From: Mycteria americana
Taxonomy: Eukaryota > Chordata > Aves > Ciconiiformes > Ciconiidae
Length of the DNA stretch: 64,000 nucleotides
Direction of reading: 5' to 3'
NCBI RefSeq assembly: GCF_035582795.1
Contig: NC_134366.1
Location: forward strand, 108,259,756-108,323,755
Positions 35,991-48,900 of the stretch are shown one piece after another. Numbering within the stretch: position 1 is the stretch's first letter; every line of letters starts with the position of its first letter. A program made the translations under genes and the position numbers. The notes beneath the pieces are model-generated. The model was not told the origin of the DNA. It ran no database searches and saw nothing but the letters and a program-made list of their open reading frames with translations.

Positions 35991-36119
35991 GTTAAACACC
36001 TATAGTATAAAAATACTGCCATGGCCTTACGCGAACTTTCTTTCTTGCCTGATTAATCCCTATCGAGCATGATTTCTATAGTAAAAGCTCCCTTTCCCCT
36101 CCATAGCTTTCTAGATAGT

Positions 36120-36290
36120 CAATACCCTGGTGATGAGGCCATTCTCTCAGGTAATGGTCGCTGTGGATTTGAGTCCTTTTAAGCAGAGAAAGGAGCTGAA
36201 TCCCAGATCTTCTGTCTTCTAGGGAGTGCTGTAATTGCCAAAGCTGCAGAGTCAACAGAAGGTAGCACCCATCTTCTTCCAGCTGTGTCT
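36120..36290 (-). repeat. degenerate amniote SINE remnant
   Basis: TTGAGTCCTTTTAAGCAGAG, then GAGCTGAATCCCAGATCTTC and AGGGAGTGCTGTAATTGCC resemble the complement of an old tRNA-derived SINE (GAATCCCAG...AGTGCTCTAACCAC). Recognition is by word pattern only. Confidence 0.3.
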
Positions 36291-38569
36291 TTGAAAGATC
36301 TCATAGGTGAGCATCTTCAAGATAGGGTTCTGATACCCTGAAACTTCCTGCAGTCCTAAGCTACGTATCCTTGCTCCAGAGTGGTGGGATTTGTGGTGTG
36401 GCCCTATCGTCTTGTTGCACGTAGTCTGATTTGTACCCTTTTCTCTCCCTGTGAGCATGCAAAGAGTTAGCTGGTTAATTTGGATTTCTGGATTTCTTTC
36501 TGGGGATGGGGCACTGAAGAAAACACTGCAGTTTTTAATTTGGTCACCCAAAACCTTGTTGGATTTAGGTTTCAGTCAGAGTCCTACCCTTCAGAGGTAT
36601 CCTGCTGTTCAGAAAATAGATGTAACAGGTTCTGGTGCTGGTCAAGGTGACTAAAGTCTTGAAAACAGGTTGTGATCCTGGTCAAAATGACACCTAGCTG
36701 TCTCTGGATAGCCTGGAACAGCAGCTCTGCCTTGGCTGCCTTACATGGTTAGGCCAGCAAGTTTCTCGATCTGAGGTAACATGCTACAATAGGTGCTCAG
36801 GACACCCAATTTATCACCGCTGTGTTTCCAAACTGAAAGAGGAACTCATCCCACCTCCTTTGCTTCTCCCAGTGGGAAAGAAAGGTGCCCTTCTCATACA
36901 GAGGTTATGATGGGGAAGAGGGGAAGCCCTGGCCTAGCCTTTGGTGGTGTGTTTGGCAGGTGTGTTGACCCTGACAAAACTGAGTCCTAGTCTTGACTAA
37001 ATTAAGTCCCAGTCCAACCCAGTCTGCCATCATACTTTTACAGTCAAAAGTTTATATTTTATTTTCCCAACTAGTTAAAGAAATGGTCGGGTGGTTTATG
37101 CTCAGATTTTCCAAACGACTATCATTGGATTGAGGCCATGCATTGGAAATTTTTGCCCCAAAGGAAGAAATTTTGAGAAAGATTCAAATGATTCAAACCC
37201 AGTCTTTTATGAATGTTAGAAATATGCACAGTATGCTTTGTTCACAATAGCTCTGTTTTCCCAGACAGAAGCTCCACCAACTGGTGGAATTGCCCTGGAA
37301 TTCTGCAATACCACAGATGGGGAGGCTTGAATATTCCTGGACTGACTCAGCCTGTTCACTTTGCCTGGCTTGTAAGACAATAGGCGATTCTTTCTTGCTC
37401 GTGGAGATCCAAAGTTAAAAGTAAAGGAGGTCGCATATTAATGAAAGGAATGACTGCCTTTCAGACAAACCCACAGACTGAACTGTGATCATATTAAGCA
37501 GAGGGGCTGTTGAGAGTATAATTCCTACTGCCCACGTAAGAGCTGATTAGGAATGGGAGAAGTCAAGACCTGACAAGGTTCAGACATGCAAGCATAGCAG
37601 ATTATTAAATAAGGAGATGAAGAAGCATTCAGAGGGATCTTAATTTAAGTACATTAATTATGTAATAATGAAGCAACTTAAAACTGGATTTATCATGGAT
37701 ACACAAGAACTACATTTCGCATTGGCCTTGATTCTTTCAGAAGGACAATCTTATTTGATTGTGTTCACTTAAAGGAAAATGGGGAGGGAGGGGCTCAAGC
37801 TCATCTTATTCTGGGCAAAGATCTTGAAGAGCGTAATGTTTATTAGGGATGGATTTTAATGAAGGAGCAAGGCCATGGGGCTGGTTTAGAAACCCCAAAA
37901 GTTAATATATTTTCCCCCTCTACCTTATAATTAATAAAGTAATAGCAATTATCATTATTATTTTCTAAGTTCTTTTCCCATGGCTTCCTTCTGAGCCCTT
38001 CATTTCTAAATTTAATTCTTGACTGGATTGTCAATCTTTACTCCTAAGAAGGAATCTCTTTACTTACCACATGGAGTACTACACAAATGCAACTGTATCA
38101 TTGTAAAGAAAATAATCATTTATACCAGGTAATCATTTAGGCTTGTTCAGCAGGCTTTGCCGTTCTGGCAGACTAATACTTTCTGTTTGTGTTGACAAAG
38201 GATGGCTCCCCAAAAGCATCAACTTTTTATTTATTTTTCCTAACATCTTTCTATGAGCAGAACCTCTTAAATTCCATCTGTTCTCATTACCTTGTCTTTT
38301 GGGTTACCCTGTTTGTTTTATTCCTACTGATCCCTAAACCATTTACCTATGTTACTGAGCATTGCATTTCACTGCCTCTCTCACCTCTTCTTGGACTGGA
38401 ATTTCTTTCCTTCCTACTGTTTCCCTCTCCGTTTCTCTCCCTTCTCGCTACTGTGCTATCTGAACCACCCATTTCCAAGAGCCATCGGGCAGCAGTTCCT
38501 CAGCTGGGGCAGGACGAGGGGTTTGAGGAGAGGACAGTGGGAGGGCCTATCTGCCAAGGCAGCTGACTG

Positions 38570-38700
38570 TCCAGGTTTTGCTTTTTGCTTCCTCTCTGTC
38601 CTGGCTTGTGCCTTTGCACAACTCCATTTACCTCTGCCTGCTTCGTTTCCCCATCTGTAAAATTACAACAGGGGATTTAAGAAATAAAGGCACAGAAATG
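38570..38700 (+). repeat. MIR/core-SINE-like remnant
   Basis: CTGCCTGCTTCGTTTCCCC followed by ATCTGTAAAATTACAAC matches the well-known MIR-type phrase CAGTTTCCCCATCTGTAAAATGG. The remainder is too decayed to delimit. Confidence 0.45.
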
Positions 38701-41700
38701 AAAACTAATTACTATTATTGTTTATGTCTTACTAATGCACAAGGCCTCAGACCCCTCAATGGCAAGAATTCCTTTTTTTCTTACATAAAGAAATGAATAA
38801 TTTACCCGAGAAGACCTGGGCTATTTCTTTCAAGCTTATCACATCTTAAAGATCAGAACTGGGCTCTAGTATCACATCACAGGTTAAGAGAGTTTAAGCA
38901 TCAGCTTTCTTCAATTATGACTAAAACTTCTGGCATTTCTGAATCAGCTGAGATACACTGTTAGAGTGAGCTGATGAAATCACTTCCACCACCCCCCCCC
39001 CCCCCCCGCACTGTATATGAAAGACCAGACCATGGTGTATGCACTCTAGGCCTGAATTTACGGCCCTAGCTCCAGGAATAGGGTGACAAGCTGAAAGTCT
39101 AGTCTTTGGGGTTGTGAAAATCATCTTGAAACCCAAACTTCAGTGAAACTGGCAAATCATGGCTGCCCGAGCCCACAGCGGGCTGGAAATGTCATACCTG
39201 GAGCCGCGTTATGTGCGCTCCTCTGTGCAGCCCTCTGGAGATGGCGGGAGCGAGCAGTGCCAAAGCAAACTTACAAACAAAAGGAGCAAAGTGCGCTGAG
39301 CGCAGGTGTGCTGCTGCTGGACCAGCTTAGGGAAGCTGAGCCGTTCCTCTTCTACCCAAGAGGAGGAGCTTGCTGCCATTTCTGCAGGAGAAGCTGCGAG
39401 AAAGGCAAGAGAGGATGCAATTGCCTCACACTCTTCAGGAAAGCATTTGAGCTTTGAAACACGTCTTGGAAAGTCGATCTTGAAAGTTAAACCAACAGAG
39501 AAGCTGAATTCCTGACTTTGTTCCCTCTCGTTTCAAGGAGGCAAGGAACTTGACATTCTGACCTGATTATAATCGTACTCTACGCAAAAACTTACAGGTG
39601 GAGCGCAATATGAGACGGTGATGTGGTTCAAACAGCAAAAATTTGAAACATCAAGAAGTGAAAGTCAAACCCATCTAAATACAGCTTTAGAAAACAACCA
39701 TCGCTGCTTCTGGGGCACCTAGAGCAGAGAACCAAAATTATAGAAAGGCTACGTGTCTCAGTGATGGAGACGAGGGGGAGAATGACGGAGAAGAGAGATT
39801 CCACGCCTCGCCTCCTGCTTGCTTGTTACCCTCCCTTGAGCGTTCGAGCTTTGCAAAGGCAAACAGGAAGCACCGCATTCGAACTGAAGATCAGTGGAGC
39901 GGCTCACCGCCGGAGTACTAGGTGCACGTGTTTTTCTAGTAAAAGGACGTCCCCGTTTTCAAAGTAGCAAAGTCATAATAGTTTCTCTGTAATTCCTGTG
40001 ACTGAGAGAAGACCAGCAAAACGTCTTCGCAAAGGCTAAAGTTGGCATCGTTCTGCAGAGTTTGGGGGGATCTCAATACGCTGCCTGACAGGAAGGGAAT
40101 GGAACATCGTGCAGCCAGACAATTAATGTTTGAGCAATCTTCCAGCTTTTACCAGGATACGGTTTGTGTTTTTATAAGAAATTTGTTGAGGATGATGAGG
40201 CAAAAGCTTTGTCATGTTGCAGTTAAATTTGGCAATAGAAACTACTGCATAATTAGAAGTTCCAGGCAATTTAATGAGCAAGTTTCATTCCCATTTTCTC
40301 TTTCCTTCACCAAAGCTTTCATGTGCTGAGTGCTAGAATAACTCTGGTGTTTTCACCCTACCAAAATTCCCCACTGATCATTCCGCACATTTGTGGTTCC
40401 ATGCAAGGGGGAAAAAAGCTTCCTGCCATCTGTTCTGAATTAGATATCTTTTCCTATTATATTTTCCCGCTTTATTGTTTTTGTTGTTATGAAATAGTAA
40501 CTTACAGTTGCACTATTTGTAGCCTTAAGAATTTAGGCAATTGCCTTTATTTTCTGTGCTGCTCTTCTTCAATTAAGACAAAGAAATAGCAGCCTGTTTT
40601 CAGCGGATAGGTACCACCGCCGAGCTTCACCTTATCATTCATTATACCTTTTCCTAGCGTGGTATTTTCTTTCTAACGACAAGAACCCGAAACAATATCA
40701 TAAATAGGCTTTTATTCAAAATAATGTCAGTTCACGATCGCTGCCTTCTTAGCCGTTCGACTGGCTTTTTAATTGCTTCGCTGTGTTACAAACATTTCTA
40801 GAGGGCTCCACAGCACCCGCAGACTTTGTGTCACATCAGCACACTCCATTAAATCCCATTCGGTTTTCATTTGTGCCGATAAGCGTGCAAGGAATGCGCC
40901 GCTTTTAAGATTTGTAAACTCCACCGGCTGAGCCGCTGTAGCTGCACCGGCTACCAAGTGAAATCCACTCGCTTCTGTTTGCCACGCCACGCACGGCCAC
41001 CACTGGAATCCCGTCAGGATGACGGGACGGGTGACTCCCCAGCAAGCAGCCGCAGGGCGCCAGGTGTGACTGGTTGCTTTAACCCCCTTCCCCCGATTTC
41101 GCGGAGGCCTCGTCAAGAAACTCTTTACTGCGCCGTTTCCCCGCGGCTTTTCGGCGTCACGGGACTTCACCCGGGGGTGAAGACTTCAGGCGGGAGAGGG
41201 TCCCGCCGCCGGCCCCGGGGCGAGCCCCGCCCCCCCCCACCGGCTCCCCCCATCCCCCCGCCGGGGCGGCAGCGCGGGGCGCGGGCAGGTGATGGCGGGT
41301 GCGGCACGCGCGCCCGGTCCCGTGACGGCGCCGGCGGGCTTGGAGCGCGTCCCGCCGCGCGCCCGCCCAGCTGAGCGTCGCGTGACAGCGGCGGCGACAA
41401 CAGGTGTCCCCGCGCCGCTGCCGGGAGCGCCGGGGCACTCCCCCACCCCTCCGGCCGGTGACCCCGGCCGGCCCCTGGCCCGGCTCCGAGGCGGGGAAGG
41501 CTGCGCTCTGACGAAGAGGTTCCCCGGGGACAGGCGGGCCGTGCAGCCGGCCGTGCCGCTCCGCGTCCCCCCTTGGAGCGGGTCGCTCCACCGGGCATCA
41601 CCGCCCGGCGGGCGGCCACCCGCCGCAGCGCCGGCCCGGGCACCAGGTTCTCCTGCGCCTGACGCGTCCTCAGAGCGGGGGAACACTCGGAGAAGCCTCT

Positions 41701-42410
41701 TTGCAACTCGCGGGAGAAGGGAAGGAGACGGGATTTAACGCTGCGTCGGGCAGCGGCCACCGAGGCTGCCCCGGCTGGGGGGCACCACGCTTCCCCAGCA
41801 AAGCCGGCACCCGGGCGGCCGCCCTCAGCACGACCCCTCCTCGGCACCGTTTCCACAGGGCACCCGCTGACCTCGCGCGGCTGCCGCGCGCCACCCTCCG
41901 CGGCGGAGACCCGGTCCTCCCACGCGTGGGGCCGCCGGGGCGGGGAGAAGCGTTTTGCAGTTGCCGCGGGGCCGCCGGGCCCCGCTGCTCGGCCCACGCA
42001 CCCCGCGGGAGGAGCGGTGCCGGTCCGGGCTTTGAGGGCTGAGCGGCACCGCCGGGCCCGGGCGGCGACTCCGCTTCCCGGAAGCCCGGGGCCGGGCCTT
42101 ACGCTTTTATTTTCCGTGGGGTTTTTCTGGGGCGGGGGGGTGGGAGGGGGAATCCCCCGCTCGGCGCCCCGGCCCGGTGCACCGCCAGCCCGCCGGGGAA
42201 GGGCGCCAGCGGCCGGCTCGCGCCCTCCGCCGCCCCGCCCCCGCCACGCGCTGTTGCTGCCGCCGGTCAGGCCGCGCGCCACCCGGCTTCCCCCGGCTCT
42301 CCGCGGGGGCGGGGCCAGGGCCGGCCCGTCACCTGACGGCGCCTACGCCGCGCGCGCGGCCCCGCCCCCCAGCGCGTGCGGATGGCAAACAAACGGCCAG
42401 AGCGCCGCGC

Positions 42411-42446
42411 GCCTCCTTTTTTTTTTTTTTTCTTTTTTTTTTTTTT
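42411..42446. repeat. poly-T tract
   Basis: Two T-runs broken by a single C, over about 35 bp, immediately before the TATA/CRE promoter module. Confidence 0.85.
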
Positions 42447-42466
42447 CCCCTCTCCGCCTTCTCCGG

Positions 42467-42581
42467 CTATAAATAGCTCTCGCCGTGCGTGTGTCACGTT
42501 CCCATTACGTACGCCTTACGCTGACGCACGGGGGCGGTGCGCTCCGTGACGTCAGCACGTATCCGGCCAATCTATAAATAA
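42467..42581. promoter_or_regulatory. TATA/CRE promoter module of the 42-kb CpG island
   Basis: Two TATAAATA boxes on the plus strand (42468-42475, 42573-42580), each also fitting the MEF2 consensus (CTATAAATAG, CTATAAATAA). Between them lie TGACGCAC (42522-42529), a perfect palindromic CRE TGACGTCA (42547-42554), Ets core ATCCGG (42561-42566) and CCAAT (42567-42571). On the plus strand a start near 42605 would put the CRE about 55 bp upstream. Read on the minus strand, inverted CCAAT, CRE and TATTTATA are also in canonical order with a start near 42440. Direction is therefore uncertain. The makeup is that of an inducible immediate-early promoter. Confidence 0.6.
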
Positions 42582-42930
42582 ACTTCCGGCGGCGGGTGCC
42601 AGGGGCGGGCGGGCGCGGGCCGCCGCGGCGCTGCTGCTCCCCGGGGAGCGGCCGGCCCCGTTGCCGTGGCGACCGCAGCCTCGTTTCCTTGGGCGGCGCC
42701 GCGGGGGGGGCCGGGACCGGGCCCGGAGCTGCCCGCGCCTCGCTCCGCTGGGAGCCCGCCGAGCCTGCGGCCTGGGTGGGGAGGAGCGCCCGGGGGGCTG
42801 CGGGCAGGCCCCGGCCGCCGGCTGGAGGGGGCTGGGCTGGGCCGGGCCGGGCCGGGCCTGCTCTGCTCTGCCGGCGCACCCGGGTCGCGCTTTGTCGCTG
42901 CTTTCGCGTAGCTGCTGCCCCCTCCTCTTG

Positions 42931-45900
42931 CTGAGGCGATAGTGCGGCACGGCTCGCTGCCCACGCGTTAATGACATACTTCTAATTACGTCCCTACTGC
43001 TAAGGCAGTACGTTTTTTGGGCAGGCCAGGGTGAAGGCACGGTGAAGGATGTGTCCGCAGTGTTGTGTGAGGTTCCTCTCAGCCGGGAAGGGGAGCAGCC
43101 TCAGGACTGTCCTCTGGTGCCCATCTCTCAGCCCCGCTGAAGAGGGGAGCTGCGTGCCAATGGGCACCCCTCCGAAGAGGAGGGGTGAGCTGCATTCGAA
43201 CAGTAGGGGATGCAGCCTTTTCCCCCTCTCCTCTCACCCGGCTGCATGGCAAGTCCTGAGCTGCAGCAGTTTGCAGCCATGTGTTTTAAATCGTTGTTAG
43301 TCTTCAAGTGTTGACTGTGAGTTAGTAATTCAGTACTTGCTCTGCCGTCGGCTCAAGTCCATGTGCAGTAGAGATGTAGTGCATAGCAGACATGGTACCT
43401 TCAAGCGATCCTGCTGCAGTCCTCCTAATCTGAGATCCAGATCCCAGATAGAGTTTCAGAGAATCCATATACATTTTAGCTGCTTGCTAGAAATATAGGT
43501 GATGTATTCCTTGCTGCACAATGGGTGCCTCACAGGCTTCGCTGCAATAATTTCTAGGAAGTAGGCGATGCATTTTTGGATCCCTTTAGGTCAAGGAGGG
43601 AAGTGAACATAGCTCTCTCGCAGTCTGGGCAAGTGCTCTAACCACTTGTCTGCTGTGTAAAAGTGGCTGTGATGGCTGGTCTCGATGTCGTCAGTACGTA
43701 TTAGGCCCCTCAGGGCTAGGGGTGTAGCAAGATAATTCATTTTGCAAGCAGCTGTGCTGGCTGAAGATGCAACTCTCCCCCAGTGGTTTGCTGCCTTTCC
43801 TCTGCCAGAGTTACCGCCCCCACAGCTGTTGAGTTAATGTTGGATAAGTGAGCAGCTGGGTGAACTGTACTAATTTTGCCTGAAGCACACTACGGAGGAT
43901 TCATACCATCTCTCTTGCTGGCAGAGACTTGGACTTGGTTATCTGTGGCACATAGATGATGACAGCATTATATGGCAATAATACATTCACCTAGCATAGC
44001 GATGTTTGAAAGAAGATACCTGCCTGTTGCTTTAGGCATTGGGACAACTTTCTTGTAAGTACATAGTATCTCTGGGATTAAGGTGGGTAGACAAATGCTC
44101 GGGTCAGTCTACATGGTAGTATCTCCAGGTCTGTTCGCAGCAGTGCTAAATGCCCGAGTAACCTCTTCTGGTGAAAGTGTAGATGTGGGTAGCGTGTTTG
44201 GCTCTTGTGTCTGGGCATCTCACTTGCATCCTAAATGTATAGGGCTAGGTTCAAAGATAGGCCTGCTCGGCTGGCTGAACAACCTATCGAAAAACAACTC
44301 TGGAAAAAGAAATCCCATTCTAGTACTTAAACTATTGCTAAATAGCATAATTAGATTATTACCTGTTTTTGATTGTAAGCTTTCTGAGCAGGGGAGCATC
44401 ACAGTTTTTTTTTCTAAGAGTCTTTGCAAAGCAGTAACAAAGTAAGTGTAAATAGCAGATTTACTTAATATGACTCTTACAGTGCTTGCGGTTTCAGGAA
44501 ATCCAGCCATCTTAATTGTTTTCTCGTGCATGGTATTTTTGTGCTTCATGTTGTAGGTCAACATCTAAAACTTGATTGGTTTACTTAAATTATAGGTTAT
44601 AAAGTACCTGATGATATACTTTTCTTGCCTGGTGCTTTTATATCAATGGAATTTAAAAAATAACTTCTCCCATTAAGAGAATTAGCCATTTCAGTGATTC
44701 AGGGTTTCCACTGAGCTCTGTGCATTTGGGGAGTTTTGTGTGTATTTTCTAGCCCTGGTAGAGTAGACAAATTCATTTTTGTCTTTCCACAGAGAAAGTG
44801 AAAATTTTACAACTAGCAGTGGGTTGGATAGTGATACTTGTCACTTCTAATCTCTAGTCAGCTTTCTCGGGCATATTGGACATAGTAATTTCTTAGAGAT
44901 GTTGGAGCATTTCTTAATCTTGCTGGTTTTTGGAGGTATACCCGTCTCTGATGTATGTGGTGTGTTGGAACATCATACAGAGGCTATGTCAGCCTTCCGG
45001 GAGTTCAGATTTGATGGTAATATCGGCTTCAGTTCTCAGGGAAAATGGTTTGCTTCTTCAGTAATTGCATTCTTGGAGAGAAACTCGGTGGTTCTGCAGT
45101 TGCTTTATCTGTAAAGTTGGTAGTTTGTTGGAGAATTTTCCTAGACAGCATATGTGGCTGCACAGGTGAGCTGAAACTAGGAGCAGCTCAGTTATCTGTG
45201 ACAGATTTCCTCTGATGTTTTACACCATTGCAATAGGATAGATTACCTGCCACATCATCAGTGGGACGGCTGGTATCTTTGCCTCTACCTAGCCTTCTGC
45301 AAAGTATGAATTCCAAGCCACTGGAATTGTCTAGAGGCAGGAGAAAAGGATGAAAGGTTCCAGTTATGAACCTCATACTAACCTATCTCTCTGAAAGCGG
45401 TGAGGTCAAGTCACAGCACTGTCTTTCCAGGAAAAGTTGACTTAGTGTTTCTGTCCTGTAATATTTCAAAGAGAACTTTGGGGAGAGCTATCATACAGTG
45501 CCACTGGTGGGCAAAATGGCATCTTTAGATGTATTTGAACAAAAACACTGTTGGCAAGCTTCTGTTAAACTGATTTTGAGCTTTTTGTTAATGAGCCTTG
45601 TGCCATTTGATGCCTAAAGGTCTCATGCAGGGTTCAAGTGTTTTGCTGTTGGCCATTTAAAGGCTTTTGATAGCAAAAGCACTACTGTGTGCAGTGAACT
45701 CTCTTCCTACAGAAAGAATAGAGTTGGGACACTTGACAGTGGTCTGAGGAAAGCTGACTGTAACGGTGTGTCACCTCCCAATGCTGGGTCCCAAGGCCTT
45801 GAATTAAAGAGGATGAAAAAGGTGGGAAGTTAGAGGTAATCTTGGTAGGGCTCAACCTAAACAAAAAAAAAGTAGTGACTCTTTCAGTTCACGTGCATGG

Positions 45901-48900
45901 CCAGTAATTCTATCAGTGTAGTGACTTCTTTGAATAAAAGACAAGTTAAAACACAACAAAGAGAGAGCTTTAGGGGAAAGCAGAGACGGATGACTATGAC
46001 ACAAAACCATAATGGCTTTGTAGGGTACAGTAATGAAGCAAAAAACTAGTCTCCTTTATAGTTGTTTCCCCAGGCTCAGATACCTCTTAATTCTCAGTGC
46101 TGGGAGTAAACGTCCTCTACAGTGATGCTGTCTGTGATCAGGCTAATTGACAGTGTTTCTGTCACTGCAGATAGTAAACAGTAAAAATATTTTTGCAACA
46201 ACACTTGGTCATAAGAAAATCTGATATTAATGTGACAATATTGTACATTCTTTGAGTACTTTACAAAAAATCTTACTTTTTTTGGAATATCTTTTTTTTT
46301 TTTTTGAAAGGTTTGCTCTCTAGCTTCAGGTAGACTGGGTTACTTTCGTCAGTGAAGCTGCTCCAGTCTGTTTTACAGAATTCAATGTGCCAGATATTTT
46401 TTAATAAGAAAAAGAAAAGCATTCTATTACTTCTGTGATGTACATCTAGGAGCAAATTTGCTAATGTTTATCTTGAGCAAATTCTTGTTGCTTCTTTTCC
46501 AAAAATGTTTCATTTGTTGAAGTGAAGAAAATTAAGTTAGAAAAACATGTTTGGAAGGAATATAACAACGCGCATGATTGTATTAACATCCAGTTTGCTA
46601 TTTGAATTGCTAAAAAGTGTGGCTTGGTACAGTTCTTGAATATGATTGTAATAATCCTGTGTGTGAAGGTTCCATGTTCTAAAAAAGTTTTAATTGGCAT
46701 TGTTGTCCTTGTTCCCTTGTTTTTCTTTTCATGAGAAGCAAAAATGGGCTAACTTTGTGATTTCAGCGGGACATTGTAAGCAGAAGAGCAAAAGATAATG
46801 TGGTTTGTTTGTTAATGTCAGCCTTCAGCTTACGTCTGTGGTCACACTTAAAAATGCCCTTCTTGGTTTCTCTGCCTTCTGTTCTTCTTTTCACTCTAAT
46901 CTCTCTTCTGCCTTATACCTCTAGAGTTTCCAGTCTCTGTTTTGGGTCTCCTTCATTCCACAATAGGCCAGTTCTGGACTTTCCCGCTTCACATTTCCCT
47001 AATTGACTAGGTTTTTTCATTTATGTATTAAAAATAAGGAGTTGATTTCATGCTAGCTTTCTAGGGTTTTAATAAAACTTATGTTTACTTTTTTTTTCCC
47101 AAGCTGGTCTCCTTGTGGAAGAAGTGCTAATGAAACCTGTTAATGTCGAAAGCACGTGGCTTTTTCTTGTACTACATTCAGCCTTTTTCTAAATATTTTT
47201 TGACATTTGGTTTTCATTATGCATTCTTCTGCTATTGACTTTGTCATTCAGAACTGACTTCAGTCATGAATAGAAACTAGAAAGGAGTTTTGCTCTGGGA
47301 TCTGGCATGTAACGGAGACGGAGCTACTTACGTACGATGAGATTTGTGCATGCCTTTTCTTATGATGGTCTCTTCTACTAGTGAGTAGATCTTCCCTCCC
47401 CCCCCTTAACTGGTCTGCAGCTTGCTCAGTCTTCCATGGCAAAGCCAAGACTTTTGCACTGGGAAGGAGAACCAAGCCTGAGACATGATCTCTCTGTATC
47501 TTCTCTGAGGAAAAGAAACAGTCTGCCTTTAATATTATTAAGGCCTCTAGAGCCATAGAGCAGCAAGTAGTCATGGAGGACTGGTGACTGCTTTCCATCT
47601 CCTGTTCCCCCAAGGTGATCGGAAGTATTTGGAGAAAGACTAATCCCCTCTATTTTGCTTGTAGAGATGTGAGGAAAGATAACGTGGTCTTTCTTTGTGG
47701 GAGGGACACTGGTTACTCTTGTGTTAGCCATTGTAATCCTGTGTGTCAAAGTGATTTGATACTGTATGTATTCTCAGTAATTTATTTACAGAAATGTACT
47801 TGGATAAGTTTATTGCTCTCTTTCAATCAATTTGATACTTAAAAAGTGCATGATGCACTTAATTAACACTGCCTGTGCTTTAGTCATGGAAGCGGTGCTG
47901 CAAAAGTAAAGAAAGGTAGAAATAACCAGTGCAGCCATCTGCAGTATGGTTTAATTTCATTTGAATCTCCTCAGTCAATGATGGTGAAAAGCTAGAAAAT
48001 GGGTGATTGAGGATTTAGGTGATTGTTCTTGGCTGTAATCATTTGGACATTGGGCCAATTATTGGGGGAGATGGTTGGGTAAGGTAAGTGTGGCTGAACA
48101 AGGTAAATTATTCGGAAATTGTTGTCGGTAGAACTTGGTAGGACTGATAAAACAGGAGGAATGGAAGGTAAGAAGTCACGTTAATATTTGATAAGGTCTC
48201 TTGTAGGTTGTAAAGGCTGGAGTAATTGCATGGCAGACTTTACTTTTTTTTTTTTGAGGAACGCGAAGAAAATATGGGAAATGTCATACTAAAGTTCTGC
48301 AACTCAGGAATAAAGACTTTGATTTAGAGCTTGTTTTTGCAAAATTCTACAGTGTAGACAAAACCTGGCTATGTTAACCTCTACTTCTGAGTGATGTCTG
48401 AATTCCCCTTGTAAAAAAAATCAGTTTGCGCATCCTGGTATAATAATGTCTAGAAGTAAAGATGTGAGCTTGCATGTACACTTTCACATGAACCATAAGT
48501 GTTTTCTTTTTGAAAACTCTCCTAATTGTTTCTTAAAACTGAAGAAAGGAGTTATGTTAAGTATTAAGCGAAAATAAATTCTTGGCTGAACAGTGTGTGG
48601 GATTCAGTAGAGTCATGGATACATAATTGTACAGATTTATTTATATTTAAACAGTTTCCTGAATTCAGATTGTGCCTCTTGTATAAATACGGAACCACTC
48701 CCTCCCCCCATAATTTCACAATAACTTTAGAAGCTGCAAATCCTTGTGCTCTAGTTGGCTACTGACTTTTAGTAGCCAGTCATATGGTATAGATTTGCAA
48801 AGCTGACGCAAAATGGAGCAATTCATCTCCTCCATAATACAGGCTGCTGAAAGCATATCACCCTGAAGCTCTGCTCATTGCACTGTAACCCTGCTGAGCA

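Larger units (their letters stand above)
35040..41150. other. intergenic upstream DNA
   Basis: Average-composition DNA between the 34.4-kb LTR and the 41-kb CpG island. Apart from the small repeats listed separately and a C-run at 38990-39007, I see no gene. An imperfect direct repeat is present at about 36625-36695 (GGTTCTGGTGCTGGTCAAGG versus GGTTGTGATCCTGGTCAAAA). Open frames up to about 125 codons (38189-38566) carry no recognisable domain. Confidence 0.5.
41150..42930. other. separate CpG island
   Basis: About 1.8 kb of CpG-dense DNA, 8 kb beyond the NR4A3 island, with AT-richer DNA on both sides. Its right end holds the promoter motifs listed separately. Long frames (for example 41167-42282 minus) are low-complexity and unlike any known protein. 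A CpG island this size usually marks a transcription start, but I recognise no first coding exon. Confidence 0.75.

Noticed and set aside
41167-42282. 371-codon minus-strand frame in the 42-kb CpG island
   Set aside because: Same GC-driven low-complexity pattern and no recognisable motif.
43625-43660. tRNA-like segment GTGCTCTAACCACTTG
   Set aside because: No cloverleaf can be formed. It fits a decayed SINE better than a tRNA gene.
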